The notes: generated from the letters alone by a model not told the origin. A DNA stretch of 64,000 nucleotides from Flavobacterium sp. YJ01 (GCF_029320955.1 NZ_CP119757.1:5270001-5334000); one strand, 5' to 3'; positions 16,747 to 25,692 are shown, numbered from the stretch's first letter. Numbers and translations are program-made.

Positions 16747-17877
16747 ATGGAAGAGAATGTAACCTTAAAAGAAATAGCAAAAGTTTTCAGTAAGTTGGGG
16801 ATTATAGGGTTTGGAGGTCCAGCAGCACATATTGCCATGATGCGGGATGAAGTGGTGGTTAAACGAAAATGGATGAGTGAACAGCACTTTTTGGATTTAC
16901 TAGGTGCTACCAACCTTATTCCGGGACCTAACAGCACGGAAATGGCTATTCATATTGGCTATGATAAAGGTGGTTGGAAAGGCTTATTGACAGCCGGTTT
17001 ATGCTTTATTCTGCCTGCCGTTTTAATAACAGGAATTTTAGCGTATTTGTATAGCCTTTACGGACAGCTACCCGAAGTACAACCTTTTATCTATGGTATC
17101 AAACCTGCTATAATAGCCATTATTCTGGCTGCAATTTATCCATTGGCAAAACAATCTGTCAAATCCATAAATTTAGGTCTTATTGGTATTACTGTTTTAT
17201 TAGCGGCGGTGTTTGGAGTTAATGAAATTTATTTAATGTTTGGTGCAGGTTTGTTAGCATTTGGATGGCACACAGTTCAGAACAGGCAAAATGATACTTT
17301 GCAAAGTATTGTTCCGTTTAACTTACTTCAAATTACACAGACAACTTTTTGGACAGCGACAAATGCCAAACTGTTTTGGACATTTCTTAAAATTGGCTCC
17401 ATACTTTATGGGAGCGGATATGTGCTATTTGCCTTTTTAGATACAGAATTGGTAGCAACAGGTCTGCTCACAAGACAGCAATTGATGGATGCCATTGCGG
17501 TAGGTCAGTTCACACCTGGTCCTGTTTTTTCGTCGGTAACGTTTATTGGCTTTCAAATCAATGGGCTTTCAGGTGCTTTTATTTCAACTGTTGCTATTTT
17601 TCTTCCCTCATTTGTTTTTGTAGCACTGCTTAATCCCTTAATGAAAAAGCTACGAAATTCTAAAGGATTATCATCCTTTTTAGATGCTGTAAATGTTGCA
17701 TCGGTAGCCATAATTATGGCTGTGTGCTATGAAATGGGTAAAGAAACCATTACCGATTGGAGGACGATGTTAATTGCAGTTTTAAGCATTGCAATAACTT
17801 TTGGATACAAAAAATTAAATAGTGCTGTTGTAGTTTTGGGCGGTTCCTTATTAGGATATGTGTTATTTCAAATTTAA
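16747..17877 (+). CDS. chrA: Chromate efflux protein ChrA
   Basis: 376-residue membrane protein of the CHR family. Two homologous halves are visible: FSKLGIIGFGGPAAHIAMM with LGATNLIPGPNSTEMAIHIG, and FLKIGSILYGSGYVLFAFL with AIAVGQFTPGPVFSSVTFIG. The paired GP motifs (LIPGPNS, FTPGPVF) are diagnostic. It exports chromate. It is the last gene of a run of five closely spaced genes from 13334. That run could also serve general envelope stress, but ChrA itself is a confident call. Confidence 0.93.
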   Translation: MEENVTLKEIAKVFSKLGIIGFGGPAAHIAMMRDEVVVKRKWMSEQHFLDLLGATNLIPGPNSTEMAIHIGYDKGGWKGLLTAGLCFILPAVLITGILAYLYSLYGQLPEVQPFIYGIKPAIIAIILAAIYPLAKQSVKSINLGLIGITVLLAAVFGVNEIYLMFGAGLLAFGWHTVQNRQNDTLQSIVPFNLLQITQTTFWTATNAKLFWTFLKIGSILYGSGYVLFAFLDTELVATGLLTRQQLMDAIAVGQFTPGPVFSSVTFIGFQINGLSGAFISTVAIFLPSFVFVALLNPLMKKLRNSKGLSSFLDAVNVASVAIIMAVCYEMGKETITDWRTMLIAVLSIAITFGYKKLNSAVVVLGGSLLGYVLFQI

Positions 17878-17959
17878 ATACGTTACTGCTAATGCAGGCC
17901 ATAACTTTTTCCAATAGTAAGTAGTGCAAATCTGAATATATTTTATACATTTGCATCAA

Positions 17960-18049
17960 CAAAAGGAAATGGTGTTCTTCCTTACCCAACCGCTTTTAAA
18001 AAAGCTGATGACGCCTGATTAAATTAAATGTAATCCATTTTAATCAGGT
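17960..18049 (+). promoter_or_regulatory. Fluoride riboswitch (crcB motif) with expression hairpin
   Basis: The conserved crcB-motif elements appear in order: GGAAATGGTGTTC (17965-17977), CCCAACCGC (17985-17993) and GCTGATGACGCC (18004-18015). This matches the GG-GATGG ... AACCGC ... GCTGATGACGCC pattern of fluoride aptamers. Next comes a perfect 10-bp stem, CCTGATTAAA (18014-18023) with TTTAATCAGG (18039-18048), which shares bases with the aptamer and ends only 6 nt before the ATG. Without fluoride this hairpin probably hides the ribosome entry site or stops transcription; with fluoride the aptamer should prevent it. Confidence 0.85.
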
Positions 18050-18054
18050 ATTTT

Positions 18055-19362
18055 ATGTCAAAAAATCAGCGTTCCTTTTCTAAAACAGCCTCACTTCAAT
18101 TCACAGTATTTTTCAGAAATTATCCGGCACTCCCGTATGTATTCAAATGGCTTTGTATTAGTTTGGTCATAGGGCTTGCCGTCGGTTCAGCATCGGCAGG
18201 TTTTCTGATTTCACTGGATTGGACTACCAATTTCAGGGAAAGCCACCAATGGCTCATTGCGCTGCTTCCTATTGGTGGTCTGCTTATCGGTCTTTTGTAC
18301 TATTATTACGGCAGGGATGCCGAAGCAGGAAATAACCTTTTGATAGACACCATACACGAGCCTCAGAAAGTAATCCCGTTCCGTATGGCTCCGTTTGTTT
18401 ACCTCGGAACGATGGTCACACATTTTTTCGGCGGTTCAGCAGGACGTGAAGGGACAGCACTGCAGATGGCAGGTGCCATTGCAGACCAGTTCAGCAAACC
18501 TTTTAGGCTTTCTTCTTCAGAGCGTACGATACTTATCATCTCTGCTATTGCCGCAGGTTTCGGATCTGTTTTCGGAACACCGTTAGCCGGAGCAGTCTTT
18601 GGGCTGGAAGTTTTTCTTATTGGTCGTATCCGTTATAATGCAATATTCCCAGCTTTTGCTTCAGCCATTTTTGCAGATTGGACTACCCATCTATGGCAGG
18701 CGAAGCATACTCATTATCATATCAGCATTGTGCCTGAACTCGACTTTTTGCCCGTTCTATACAGCATTATAGCTGGTGTCTTATTCGGTCTCTGTGCGGC
18801 CTGTTTCAGCAAAATCATTCACTGGACAGCAAATCAATTTAAAAAACACATAACCTTCCCGCCGATGCGTCCTTTTGCGGGCGGTATTATTGTCGCATTG
18901 GCTGTGCTGGCTATTGGTACTACTAAATATATTGGATTAGGCATTCCTGTCATTGTGCAGTCTTTCGAAGTGCAGTTACCTCCGTATGAATTTGCTCTTA
19001 AAATGGCTTTTACGATTGTCACACTTGCGGCAGGCTTTAAGGGAGGCGAGGTTACACCCTTGTTCTTTATCGGTGCAGCACTGGGCAGTGCCCTGTCTTT
19101 AGTCATTCCACTGCCGGTAGGGCTATTGGCGGGTATGGGTTTTGTTGCCGTGTTTGCCGGGGCTATTAATACGCCGTTGGCCTGTATGCTCATGGGAATT
19201 GAGCTGTTTGGCGCAGACTGCGGTATTTATGTGGCTATTGCCTGCGTGGTGTCTTACCTGTTTTCAGGACATAACAGCATTTACGGCAGACAGAAAATAG
19301 GCGAGCCCAAGCACAGCCGTTTTAGCAATTATTCGGATAAGACCATTTCCAGCCTAAAATAA
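18055..19362 (+). CDS. CLC-F-type fluoride/proton antiporter
   Basis: 435-residue CLC-family membrane protein. The fluoride-selective branch is suggested by AGNNLLIDTIHE at the position of the usual GSGIP loop and GGSAGREGTALQMAGAI in place of GREGP. FGTPLAGAVFGLEVFLIG and GAINTPLACMLMGIELFG are further CLC motifs. It should export fluoride. The fluoride riboswitch directly upstream strongly supports this substrate. It is followed 14 bp later by a DUF190 gene. Confidence 0.92.
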   Translation: MSKNQRSFSKTASLQFTVFFRNYPALPYVFKWLCISLVIGLAVGSASAGFLISLDWTTNFRESHQWLIALLPIGGLLIGLLYYYYGRDAEAGNNLLIDTIHEPQKVIPFRMAPFVYLGTMVTHFFGGSAGREGTALQMAGAIADQFSKPFRLSSSERTILIISAIAAGFGSVFGTPLAGAVFGLEVFLIGRIRYNAIFPAFASAIFADWTTHLWQAKHTHYHISIVPELDFLPVLYSIIAGVLFGLCAACFSKIIHWTANQFKKHITFPPMRPFAGGIIVALAVLAIGTTKYIGLGIPVIVQSFEVQLPPYEFALKMAFTIVTLAAGFKGGEVTPLFFIGAALGSALSLVIPLPVGLLAGMGFVAVFAGAINTPLACMLMGIELFGADCGIYVAIACVVSYLFSGHNSIYGRQKIGEPKHSRFSNYSDKTISSLK

Positions 19363-19376
19363 AAATTCAAAGCGAT

Positions 19377-19721
19377 ATGCAACAGTACCAATTATTAAGG
19401 ATCTATTTCAAATACGGTCAGAAGTCCAACAAATTGTCCTTCTGGCAAAAGCTGTGGAATAATAATTTAAGCAGTCAATTGCTCAAAGCTGCTAAAGAAC
19501 AAAAAATACATCAGGCAAATATTTTTAATGCCAGTGCAGGTTATCTGGGGAAGGGGAATATAGTATATAATGTATCTGAATTGCCGCCATCCAAAAATAC
19601 GGTATGCCTTGAACTAATTGATGAAGAGCTAAAATTACAAACCTTTCTGAAAACTAATGAAGCGGAGCTTCAAGAGGCTATAAACATTTTGCTGCATCCC
19701 ATAGAGCAAGTCATATCATAA
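19377..19721 (+). CDS. DUF190 protein, fluoride-linked
   Basis: 114 residues, soluble. LLRIYFKYGQKSN at the start and later HQANIFNASAGYLGKG and LPPSKNTVCLELID fit the DUF190 (UPF0166) family: a ferredoxin-like/PII-like fold often next to CrcB or CLC-F exporters. It lies 14 bp after the antiporter, so it is in the riboswitch-controlled unit. A role in regulating the exporter is inference. Confidence 0.75.
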   Translation: MQQYQLLRIYFKYGQKSNKLSFWQKLWNNNLSSQLLKAAKEQKIHQANIFNASAGYLGKGNIVYNVSELPPSKNTVCLELIDEELKLQTFLKTNEAELQEAINILLHPIEQVIS

Positions 19722-19762
19722 TAAAGATTTAACCCCATTTAATCTAACAAGAAAGCTGAAAT

Positions 19763-20950
19763 CTACCTTTCAGTCTTCCAACTTTTTCTTTTGCCTGAGA
19801 AGTTTAAAATTACATATCCTAAAATACCTGCAATTAATGAGGTAATCAGAACAGATAATTTTGCCTCCTCAATGAAAATGTGATTATCAAATGATAGTAT
19901 CGATATAAAAATAGACATCGTAAAGCCTATTCCTGCCAGCAATCCCAATCCCACCATATGTAACATTTTGCTGTTTTCAGGTAATTGGCCGATACCCAAT
20001 TTAGAACAGATAAAAGAAGTTGTCACAATGCCGATTGGTTTACCGAAAATCAGTCCCAAAGAAATCCCTAATCCTAAAGGAGAAGTCAATCCTTCAATCA
20101 TTTCCCTCTGAATAGTGATATTGGTATTGGCAAATGCAAAAATGGGAATAATAAGAAAATTGACAGGTTTTACAAGAGCGTGTTCCAGTCTTTCTAAAGG
20201 TGATTCTGCTTCAGTATCATTTGTAGGCAAAGTCATCGCTACCAATACTCCAGCAATAGTGGCGTGAATACCGGAATGATGTACAAAGTACCATATAAAC
20301 ACACCAGGAATTAGGTACGGGTAAGGATTTTTCACATTAAAGCGATTCATAACTATCAGGATTATCATTCCTATTCCAGCCAGTCCAAGGTAAGCAAATT
20401 CAATTCCTTCTGAATAAAATATCGCAATGACTAAAATAGCAATGAGGTCGTCTACGATTGCCAATGCGGCCAGGAATATTTTCAAACTGCTTGGCACCCG
20501 TTTATCCAATAGAGAAATAACAGCCAATGCAAAAGCGATATCGGTGGCCATTGGAATACCCCATCCGCCACCAGTCTCACTTCCCGAATTAAAACCTAAA
20601 TATATTAAAGCGGGTACAACAGCTCCACCAATAGCTGCAATGATCGGCAGAACAGCTTTTTTTGGCGAGGAAAGTTCACCTTCGACTATTTCTCTTTTTA
20701 TTTCCAATCCCACCAAGAGGAAAAAGATGGCCATCAATCCATCGTTGACCCACATACTGATAGAGTAATTGAGATGAATGGTTTTATTTTCAAAACCAAG
20801 TTTTGTGTCCAATAAATTTTGTAATGGAACTGCTAGTGATGTATTTGCAATTATCAATGAAATTATAACGCATAAAAAAAGGAGAAAACCTCCAAAATTG
20901 CTCGATTGTACAAAGTCTTTGAAAATTCTAAAATTGATTTTATCCTGCAT
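19763..20950 (-). CDS. nhaA: Na+/H+ antiporter NhaA
   Basis: 395 residues with about twelve membrane helices. It has WVNDGLMAIFFLLVGLEIKRE, MATDIAFALAVISLL and, in helix V, AIVDDLIAILVIAIF, the paired Asp residues that bind Na+/H+. It ends convergently with the fluoride unit; nhaA genes are also known to be linked with fluoride riboswitches, but no such element is seen upstream of this one. A half-site ATATCG-like sequence lies about 17-24 bp upstream of the ATG. Confidence 0.93.
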   Translation of the reverse strand: MQDKINFRIFKDFVQSSNFGGFLLFLCVIISLIIANTSLAVPLQNLLDTKLGFENKTIHLNYSISMWVNDGLMAIFFLLVGLEIKREIVEGELSSPKKAVLPIIAAIGGAVVPALIYLGFNSGSETGGGWGIPMATDIAFALAVISLLDKRVPSSLKIFLAALAIVDDLIAILVIAIFYSEGIEFAYLGLAGIGMIILIVMNRFNVKNPYPYLIPGVFIWYFVHHSGIHATIAGVLVAMTLPTNDTEAESPLERLEHALVKPVNFLIIPIFAFANTNITIQREMIEGLTSPLGLGISLGLIFGKPIGIVTTSFICSKLGIGQLPENSKMLHMVGLGLLAGIGFTMSIFISILSFDNHIFIEEAKLSVLITSLIAGILGYVILNFSGKRKSWKTER

Positions 20951-21163
20951 ATTAAGATGAAAAAATTAAATATCGCAATATACCAATAATAACTAACCTA
21001 GCCTAATAAATTGAGTGTTATAAGTCCGTCAAATTAACTGGTTTTTTTTGGATAAATCTATGTATTTGAAAGAATATTTCTTTAAATTCAGCATATAGAA
21101 TCCTTGGATATTAGCAAATAAGCCAATACCCTTTTAATTAAAAAAAATAGTTTTAATACTTTT
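20951..21163. other. Gap between nhaA and IS110 transposase
   Basis: 213 bp, AT-rich, with nhaA promoter sequence at its left and probably one IS110 end at its right. No gene or clear hairpin was recognised. The exact insertion-sequence end could not be fixed because IS110 elements lack obvious terminal inverted repeats. Confidence 0.35.
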
Positions 21164-22440
21164 TTATACTGTTATTGCTACTGATGGACCAAGACAGTAA
21201 TCAAAACATGGATCGTAATAGGCATTATTTTTCCATAGTATGTATGTTAATTCCAGTAATTTCCTTTGAATGGCTACAATTGCCTTCATTTTAATGCCGT
21301 GCTTTGAAACTATTCTTAGGAAAATATTTCTGAACCGTTCATCCGTCCTTATTGCAGCCAATGCAGGAAAGTGCATTACTTTCCTTAAATTCCTGTTACC
21401 GCGTTTGGATATTCGGGGTTTGGATTTCACAGAAGTTCCCGATGTCTTCTCCCTGAGATCTAATCCAGCATAACTGACCAACTGTCTTTTATTCTTTATT
21501 AACTCAAATCCATTAGTTTCGGCAATAATTGTTACAGCGGTTAGGCTTCCGATTCCAGGAATAGAAGATACTATCTTCATCTTTTCCACTAGTGCTTTGT
21601 CAGTTTTAATAAGTACTGCGATTTCTTCTCTTATCTCTTTTTCCTGCAAATCAATAAAAGCTATTCTTCTTTTAGTTCGTTTGACTGAGCTTTCACTTGA
21701 AGTTGCAGAAGTACGTTCTGCATGCAATTGATTTTTTAACATTGTACGCTCATGTACCAGCTGCTCTCGTTCCCGACAAAGCTGTTTCAAATCATTGAAT
21801 ATTTTTAAAGGAGGTTGCCAAACTTCCAACTGCCTTTCTAAACCAAATCTCGAAATGGCTTGTGAAGCGCTTTTGTCAGTTATGGTTTTTATGTCAAGTG
21901 TTCTGACATAATTACTAATCTTATTTGGCAGAACAATACTTACTTGTTTTTTAATACTGCAAAGATAATAGGCCAAGGATTCGTGGTAAACTCCTGTAGC
22001 TTCCATTATGTACCGTACATCCGTTGTAGTAGATGTCTGTTTATTTACCCACGATACAAGACTTGAAAAACCTTTTTTATGGTTAGGAAATACTTTATAG
22101 TCATAAATTTCAATGCTCATCTGTTCATCCATTCTACCAAGTGATACAACTAATTCATTTTGAGCAACATCAATCCCTACTGTCTGCTTTAATGATACCT
22201 TCATCTTATCTGGTTTAGGTAAGTGATAACCTTTCTTCATCTTTTCTCCTGACTGGATATACTGGCTATAAGACTCATACAAATGAGCAAATTCCTTACA
22301 TTCTGTTCAGATTCTAAAAGGTTAAAGAAGAGGAGGCAGTCTCTTTTCTTGAATATACCATAAGGCTATTTAAAGCAAAATCTGCTCTCGCCCTTCTTCA
22401 CTTAGATTATATTATGCAAACATAGGAGAAGCAAAAGAAG
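21000..22440 (-). mobile_element. IS110-family insertion sequence (ends approximate)
   Basis: Built around the DEDD transposase at 21164-22282. IS110 elements usually have no terminal inverted repeats and make no target duplication, so the ends given are rough. The non-coding part on the 5' side of the transposase (22283-22440) contains a hairpin-prone segment (AGAAGAG ... CTCTTTTCT near 22326-22348) and could contain a bridge RNA, as known for IS110 relatives. Confidence 0.45.
21164..22282 (-). CDS. IS110-family DEDD transposase
   Basis: 372 residues; the real start may be codon 15 (MKKGYHL) or codon 27 (MKVSLKQ). N-terminal RuvC-like domain: TVGIDVAQNELVVSL (first Asp), IMEATGVYHESLAYYL (Glu), KTITDKSASQAISRFG (Asp). 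C-terminal Tnp_20 region: VSSIPGIGSLTAVTIIAE, LVSYAGLDLREKTSGTS and RISKRGNRNLRKVMHFPAL, with the catalytic Ser expected in the SGTS region. Length and motif order are complete, so the copy may be active. It sits between cargo and conjugation modules. Confidence 0.93.
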   Translation of the reverse strand: MYESYSQYIQSGEKMKKGYHLPKPDKMKVSLKQTVGIDVAQNELVVSLGRMDEQMSIEIYDYKVFPNHKKGFSSLVSWVNKQTSTTTDVRYIMEATGVYHESLAYYLCSIKKQVSIVLPNKISNYVRTLDIKTITDKSASQAISRFGLERQLEVWQPPLKIFNDLKQLCREREQLVHERTMLKNQLHAERTSATSSESSVKRTKRRIAFIDLQEKEIREEIAVLIKTDKALVEKMKIVSSIPGIGSLTAVTIIAETNGFELIKNKRQLVSYAGLDLREKTSGTSVKSKPRISKRGNRNLRKVMHFPALAAIRTDERFRNIFLRIVSKHGIKMKAIVAIQRKLLELTYILWKNNAYYDPCFDYCLGPSVAITV

Positions 22441-22461
22441 GCCGCTTTGTTGTGCCGGCTT
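22283..22461. other. Transposase 5' flank and regulator terminator region
   Basis: 179 bp. Its right edge holds a GC-rich weak stem on the minus strand (AAGCCGG near 22455 with CGGCCTT near 22440, followed by TCTTTT), which may end the RpoA-CTD-like gene. The rest is a candidate for the IS110 bridge-RNA segment. Confidence 0.35.
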
Positions 22462-23013
22462 TCATTTAAATTGAGGTATAGGCTCTTTTTTCCAGCGCGG
22501 AAATCCTTTGAAGAGATACTGCATCTTTTCAAATTCGATAAGGGCTATGAGCTCTTCTTTGCACTTGGCTCTAAATCCCCGAATACGCAGGAAGTCCTTA
22601 AGGGGGAAATCAGCCATCTGCCCGAAGGTTTCGATATCCATTGCATCGAGTACCGACAGCAGTCTTCTGCTTAACGGATACTGGCTTTCAGTCACGCGTT
22701 TTTCCCTGTCTTTTTTAGTTTTTTCTTTTCTGATTTGGGCGGGACTGGGGTTTAGTTCGCGTTTTAGCTCCTGCAGCTTCTCAATATACCCGTTGATTTC
22801 TGAAAGCAGTTCGGCCACTGCCTTTGCTTTACTCAATGTTCTCTCATAAAGCGTCTCCACATATTGGGATGTAACACCATATTGTGCTGCCGCCTCTTTA
22901 ATGGGGGGCTTTTTTAACAGAAGTTTATGAAGCAGACGATATTCCTTTTCAGGAAGAGCTTTTTTTGACATTTCGATATAAAAGCTGTTTGAGCAGTCAA
23001 TTTCATTTTGCAT
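22462..23013 (-). CDS. RNA polymerase alpha-CTD-like regulator
   Basis: 183 residues. The N-terminal half has KEYRLLHKLLLKKPPIKEAA and AAQYGVTSQYVETLYERTLSKAK, a helix-turn-helix of sigma region-4 type. A coiled coil follows (about residues 70-105). The C-terminal part YPLSRRLLSVLDAMDIETFG and FLRIRGFRAKCKEELIALIE reads like the helix-hairpin-helix of the RNA polymerase alpha C-terminal domain. It may recruit polymerase to conjugation promoters. It is downstream of the tra operon's terminator on the same strand, so it probably has its own promoter. Confidence 0.65.
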   Translation of the reverse strand: MQNEIDCSNSFYIEMSKKALPEKEYRLLHKLLLKKPPIKEAAAQYGVTSQYVETLYERTLSKAKAVAELLSEINGYIEKLQELKRELNPSPAQIRKEKTKKDREKRVTESQYPLSRRLLSVLDAMDIETFGQMADFPLKDFLRIRGFRAKCKEELIALIEFEKMQYLFKGFPRWKKEPIPQFK

Positions 23014-23142
23014 AACGATAGAAGTTAAGTCCCTATTGCCAAAATATGTATTTGGCTCTTGCGGTTCAGTGCTAATATGCTAATGCTGATTGAGTTATGC
23101 AATGCAATTGCAGTAAAGGATTAAGAAGGGCAGCAAACAAAA

Positions 23143-23167
23143 CAGCCCAAAGCAATGCTTTGGACTG
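23143..23167 (-). terminator. Intrinsic terminator of the tra operon
   Basis: On the minus strand CAGTCCAAAGC pairs with GCTTTGGGCTG (one G-T pair) with a 3-nt loop, followed by TTTTGTTT. It lies 34 bp after the traN stop. Confidence 0.85.
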
Positions 23168-23200
23168 TAATATATTTCATTTCAATACTTTTAGCAAGTA

Positions 23201-24094
23201 CTAAAATTTAAGGTGCATATCGCTTATCAGCCTGGCTTTTACCAGATCTGAATTTTTGATCTTGAGTGTCTGGTGTCTGCCTCCGTTTTTCTCAAAAATC
23301 TCAATCAGCAGCAGCTTGTCATCCGCTATTGTAAACTGGTACAAGAGAAACACATTCTGGTCTGCGGTTTTTCCTGGAACCTCATCCATCATTTTATAAG
23401 TGCGCAGCGGGATAAGCGGCCTTTGCTGGATGGCAGTGCGTCTGGCTGTTTTTTTATCGACAACCTTGAAGCTCATAAAATCAATGCCAAAGGGGACATT
23501 GGTGCTGTTTTCAAGCTGGGTGTGGAAATAATACTTGCCGTTGTGGATATAGATTCCCTTTAGGCTGAACTGTATCCCGAAACTCTCCGATGAGATGTGT
23601 TTTAAGACTCGTTTATTGTTTTTGTAAATAGTTTCCAGGATCAAGGCAGCGAGCGAAGGCGGTGTTTTTCCTAGCTCTTCAAAAAGGACACCGCCGGCTG
23701 TTGCTTTCTCAGCGCTATTGTGCATCTGTTGCAGATCATAGCTCAGAGTCGTTGGTGCGGAGCTGTACTGAACATTAAAACTGTAAAAGCGCCCCTCATC
23801 GGTAATGACCGAAAAGTTGGTTTCTTGCTCGAAAGCCCTGACGGCTGCCTTGACGCGAAGGACGTTTTCTGCATCCTCAGCTTTTCCGGCCGTTAGAAAG
23901 TCACTTCCCAAATCCACGTATCTTATAGCGGAGGGGAAAATAAGATGGGAAGTTTTATCGTAAGTGACCTGCATATCGTATGGCTCTATTGTTCCCAAAT
24001 CCAGGTTTGAAATATGATTTTCCTGCGCTGATGCAAATACTGCGCGGGTTATTAAAATGGCAATAGCCAAAAATGTCTTTAAATGAGTTTTCAT
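23201..24094 (-). CDS. traN: Conjugative transposon protein TraN
   Basis: 297 residues with a Sec signal (ending FASAQ). DMQVTYDKTSHLIFPSAIRY and VDLGSDFLTAGKAEDAENVL are typical of Bacteroidota TraN (VirB9-like). The later region GIYIHNGKYYFHTQLENSTN is the conserved beta-rich core. It would form part of the outer-membrane core of the type IV secretion machine. It is last in the operon, 23 bp after traM, and followed by a terminator. Confidence 0.93.
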   Translation of the reverse strand: MKTHLKTFLAIAILITRAVFASAQENHISNLDLGTIEPYDMQVTYDKTSHLIFPSAIRYVDLGSDFLTAGKAEDAENVLRVKAAVRAFEQETNFSVITDEGRFYSFNVQYSSAPTTLSYDLQQMHNSAEKATAGGVLFEELGKTPPSLAALILETIYKNNKRVLKHISSESFGIQFSLKGIYIHNGKYYFHTQLENSTNVPFGIDFMSFKVVDKKTARRTAIQQRPLIPLRTYKMMDEVPGKTADQNVFLLYQFTIADDKLLLIEIFEKNGGRHQTLKIKNSDLVKARLISDMHLKF

Positions 24095-24117
24095 AATTAA
24101 TTTATTTGAGATTGCTA

Positions 24118-25398
24118 TTATTTTTTGGAAACCAGAAAGACCTGATGCCCTGCTTTAAGGGTAACTTTGGGCGACCTTATTTTCTTGGCGAAATAGCCCG
24201 AGATGCCCTGGACCACCCCGCGGCTCAGGTCGGCGGCCATCTGCTGTCCTGCTGACTGGGTCATCATAAGGCTGCTACCGGACTGCTGGCTCATATTGCC
24301 CGCCATTTCGGTCAGGGCGCTTCTTTCGGCAGAATACGGAACAGGCACTCCCTGCTGGCCGTCAAGATCGTAAATGTTGATATCCGCCGCAATAATGGAT
24401 CCGTCAAGTTCGATCGAAGTGATTTTCAACTGAAGGCGTCCTGCCTGAATCCTGGCATGCGCAGTGACTATTGCACCTGCGGCTATGATACGGCCTGAAA
24501 CCTTTGCAGGTTCAAGTAATCGAAGCGATACGCCTGCCTCTCCGATGATGGTCTGGGTTTGGTGCACGCAGGCTCTGACGCTGTTTTTTGTATTAAGTGT
24601 TTCCTGCACTGAAGCTGCAGAATTAAACCCTCTGCCTGTGTTCCATTTTGCATTCAAAGTGCTGTCGGAAGGAGCACGATACAGCGCGGAAACCTTGCTT
24701 TTTATTGCAGGAACAAGCGCCGAAAAACTCTTTGCTTCCGATTGCCCTATTTCCACTGTAGTGTTCTGGCCTGCAACAGTGACAGGATCGGAGCTTGAAG
24801 GAAGGTATTTGGCCGCCATCTGATATGATTTTTCCATAAGGGCGAGCTGATCATCAACGGTGGCAGGCGGGGGAATTTCCTTTTGCGAAAGCTCCTTCTT
24901 CATCTCCTCGAGCTGCCTGCGGAGTTCCTTTGTTTCGCTGTCATCCTCTTGATAGAATGAGCCGAGTGTGCTTTGGGCACTGCGGTAGGTGTTCAGCGCT
25001 GGATTTTTAGGATCTTCTGTGCCATCGGGCGGTGATTGTTCCTGACCAGCGCTGGCCTCATTCCAGTAATCGGACAGCGCCGTTAATGCATTCTTTTTCT
25101 GCTCTTCTTTGTCTTCGAGTATTTTCTGCTCATACGCTTTCTGTTTGTCTGCCTGCAGCACAGATCCGCTTGCCTGCGGCACGCTGTCGTTCAGACCAAT
25201 ATCTTGAATCTGTTTTTTATCCTTCGAAGGCTTAAAGATTAAGTACATGCAGCCGATGCAGACAATTCCCATCAGGGCGAAAATTAGCGGTTTTTTAAAA
25301 CGCTCGACAGCCGTCTTCTTTTCATCAGGCACAAATGAGCTGCTGCTCTGGCCAGCCTCTTCTGAGAGAAGACGGACCTTTTTTTGGGTTTCTTTCAT
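24118..25398 (-). CDS. traM: Conjugative transposon protein TraM
   Basis: 426 residues with one membrane helix near residue 35 (PLIFALMGIVCIGCMYLIF). A Gln/Ser/Glu-rich periplasmic linker follows, then a conserved C-terminal domain (LLEPAKVSGRIIAAGAIVTA; IYDLDGQQGVPVPYSAERSA; MTQSAGQQMAADLSRGVVQG). This is the Bacteroidota TraM, equivalent to VirB10, linking inner and outer membranes of the transfer channel. Its stop is 23 bp from traN, and it starts 4 bp after the TraL-like gene. Confidence 0.93.
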   Translation of the reverse strand: MKETQKKVRLLSEEAGQSSSSFVPDEKKTAVERFKKPLIFALMGIVCIGCMYLIFKPSKDKKQIQDIGLNDSVPQASGSVLQADKQKAYEQKILEDKEEQKKNALTALSDYWNEASAGQEQSPPDGTEDPKNPALNTYRSAQSTLGSFYQEDDSETKELRRQLEEMKKELSQKEIPPPATVDDQLALMEKSYQMAAKYLPSSSDPVTVAGQNTTVEIGQSEAKSFSALVPAIKSKVSALYRAPSDSTLNAKWNTGRGFNSAASVQETLNTKNSVRACVHQTQTIIGEAGVSLRLLEPAKVSGRIIAAGAIVTAHARIQAGRLQLKITSIELDGSIIAADINIYDLDGQQGVPVPYSAERSALTEMAGNMSQQSGSSLMMTQSAGQQMAADLSRGVVQGISGYFAKKIRSPKVTLKAGHQVFLVSKK

Positions 25399-25402
25399 AT
25401 TG

Positions 25403-25672
25403 CTATTTTTTTAAAATTGGCTTTAGGGTGTCCTTTACAGATGCCTGATTTTCTTTTTCCGGCTGTGCCGGGCTTTGGATATGCTCGACAGCCATATTAT
25501 TTTTCGCGTGTTCCGTATCAAGGCATACGTTGAAAATGACAACTGCCGTCAGCAGCACGTAAGCTGCAAAAAAGCACAGTATCACCTGGTGCTGCCTTTT
25601 TATCGGCATTGCGTCCCAGTTCCTGTCAAGCCCTTCCAGACAGTGGTCTATATTTGCTCTTAATTTTTTCAT
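25403..25672 (-). CDS. traL: TraL-like small membrane protein (DUF3989 type)
   Basis: 89 residues with a single helix (QVILCFFAAYVLLTAVVIFN) between a basic N-terminus and a short periplasmic tail. Size, topology and position directly before traM fit TraL of CTnDOT-type elements. Sequence similarity is weak by eye, so the name rests mainly on gene order. Confidence 0.65.
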   Translation of the reverse strand: MKKLRANIDHCLEGLDRNWDAMPIKRQHQVILCFFAAYVLLTAVVIFNVCLDTEHAKNNMAVEHIQSPAQPEKENQASVKDTLKPILKK

Positions 25673-25692
25673 AACCTTTACTGTTTGTGTTA

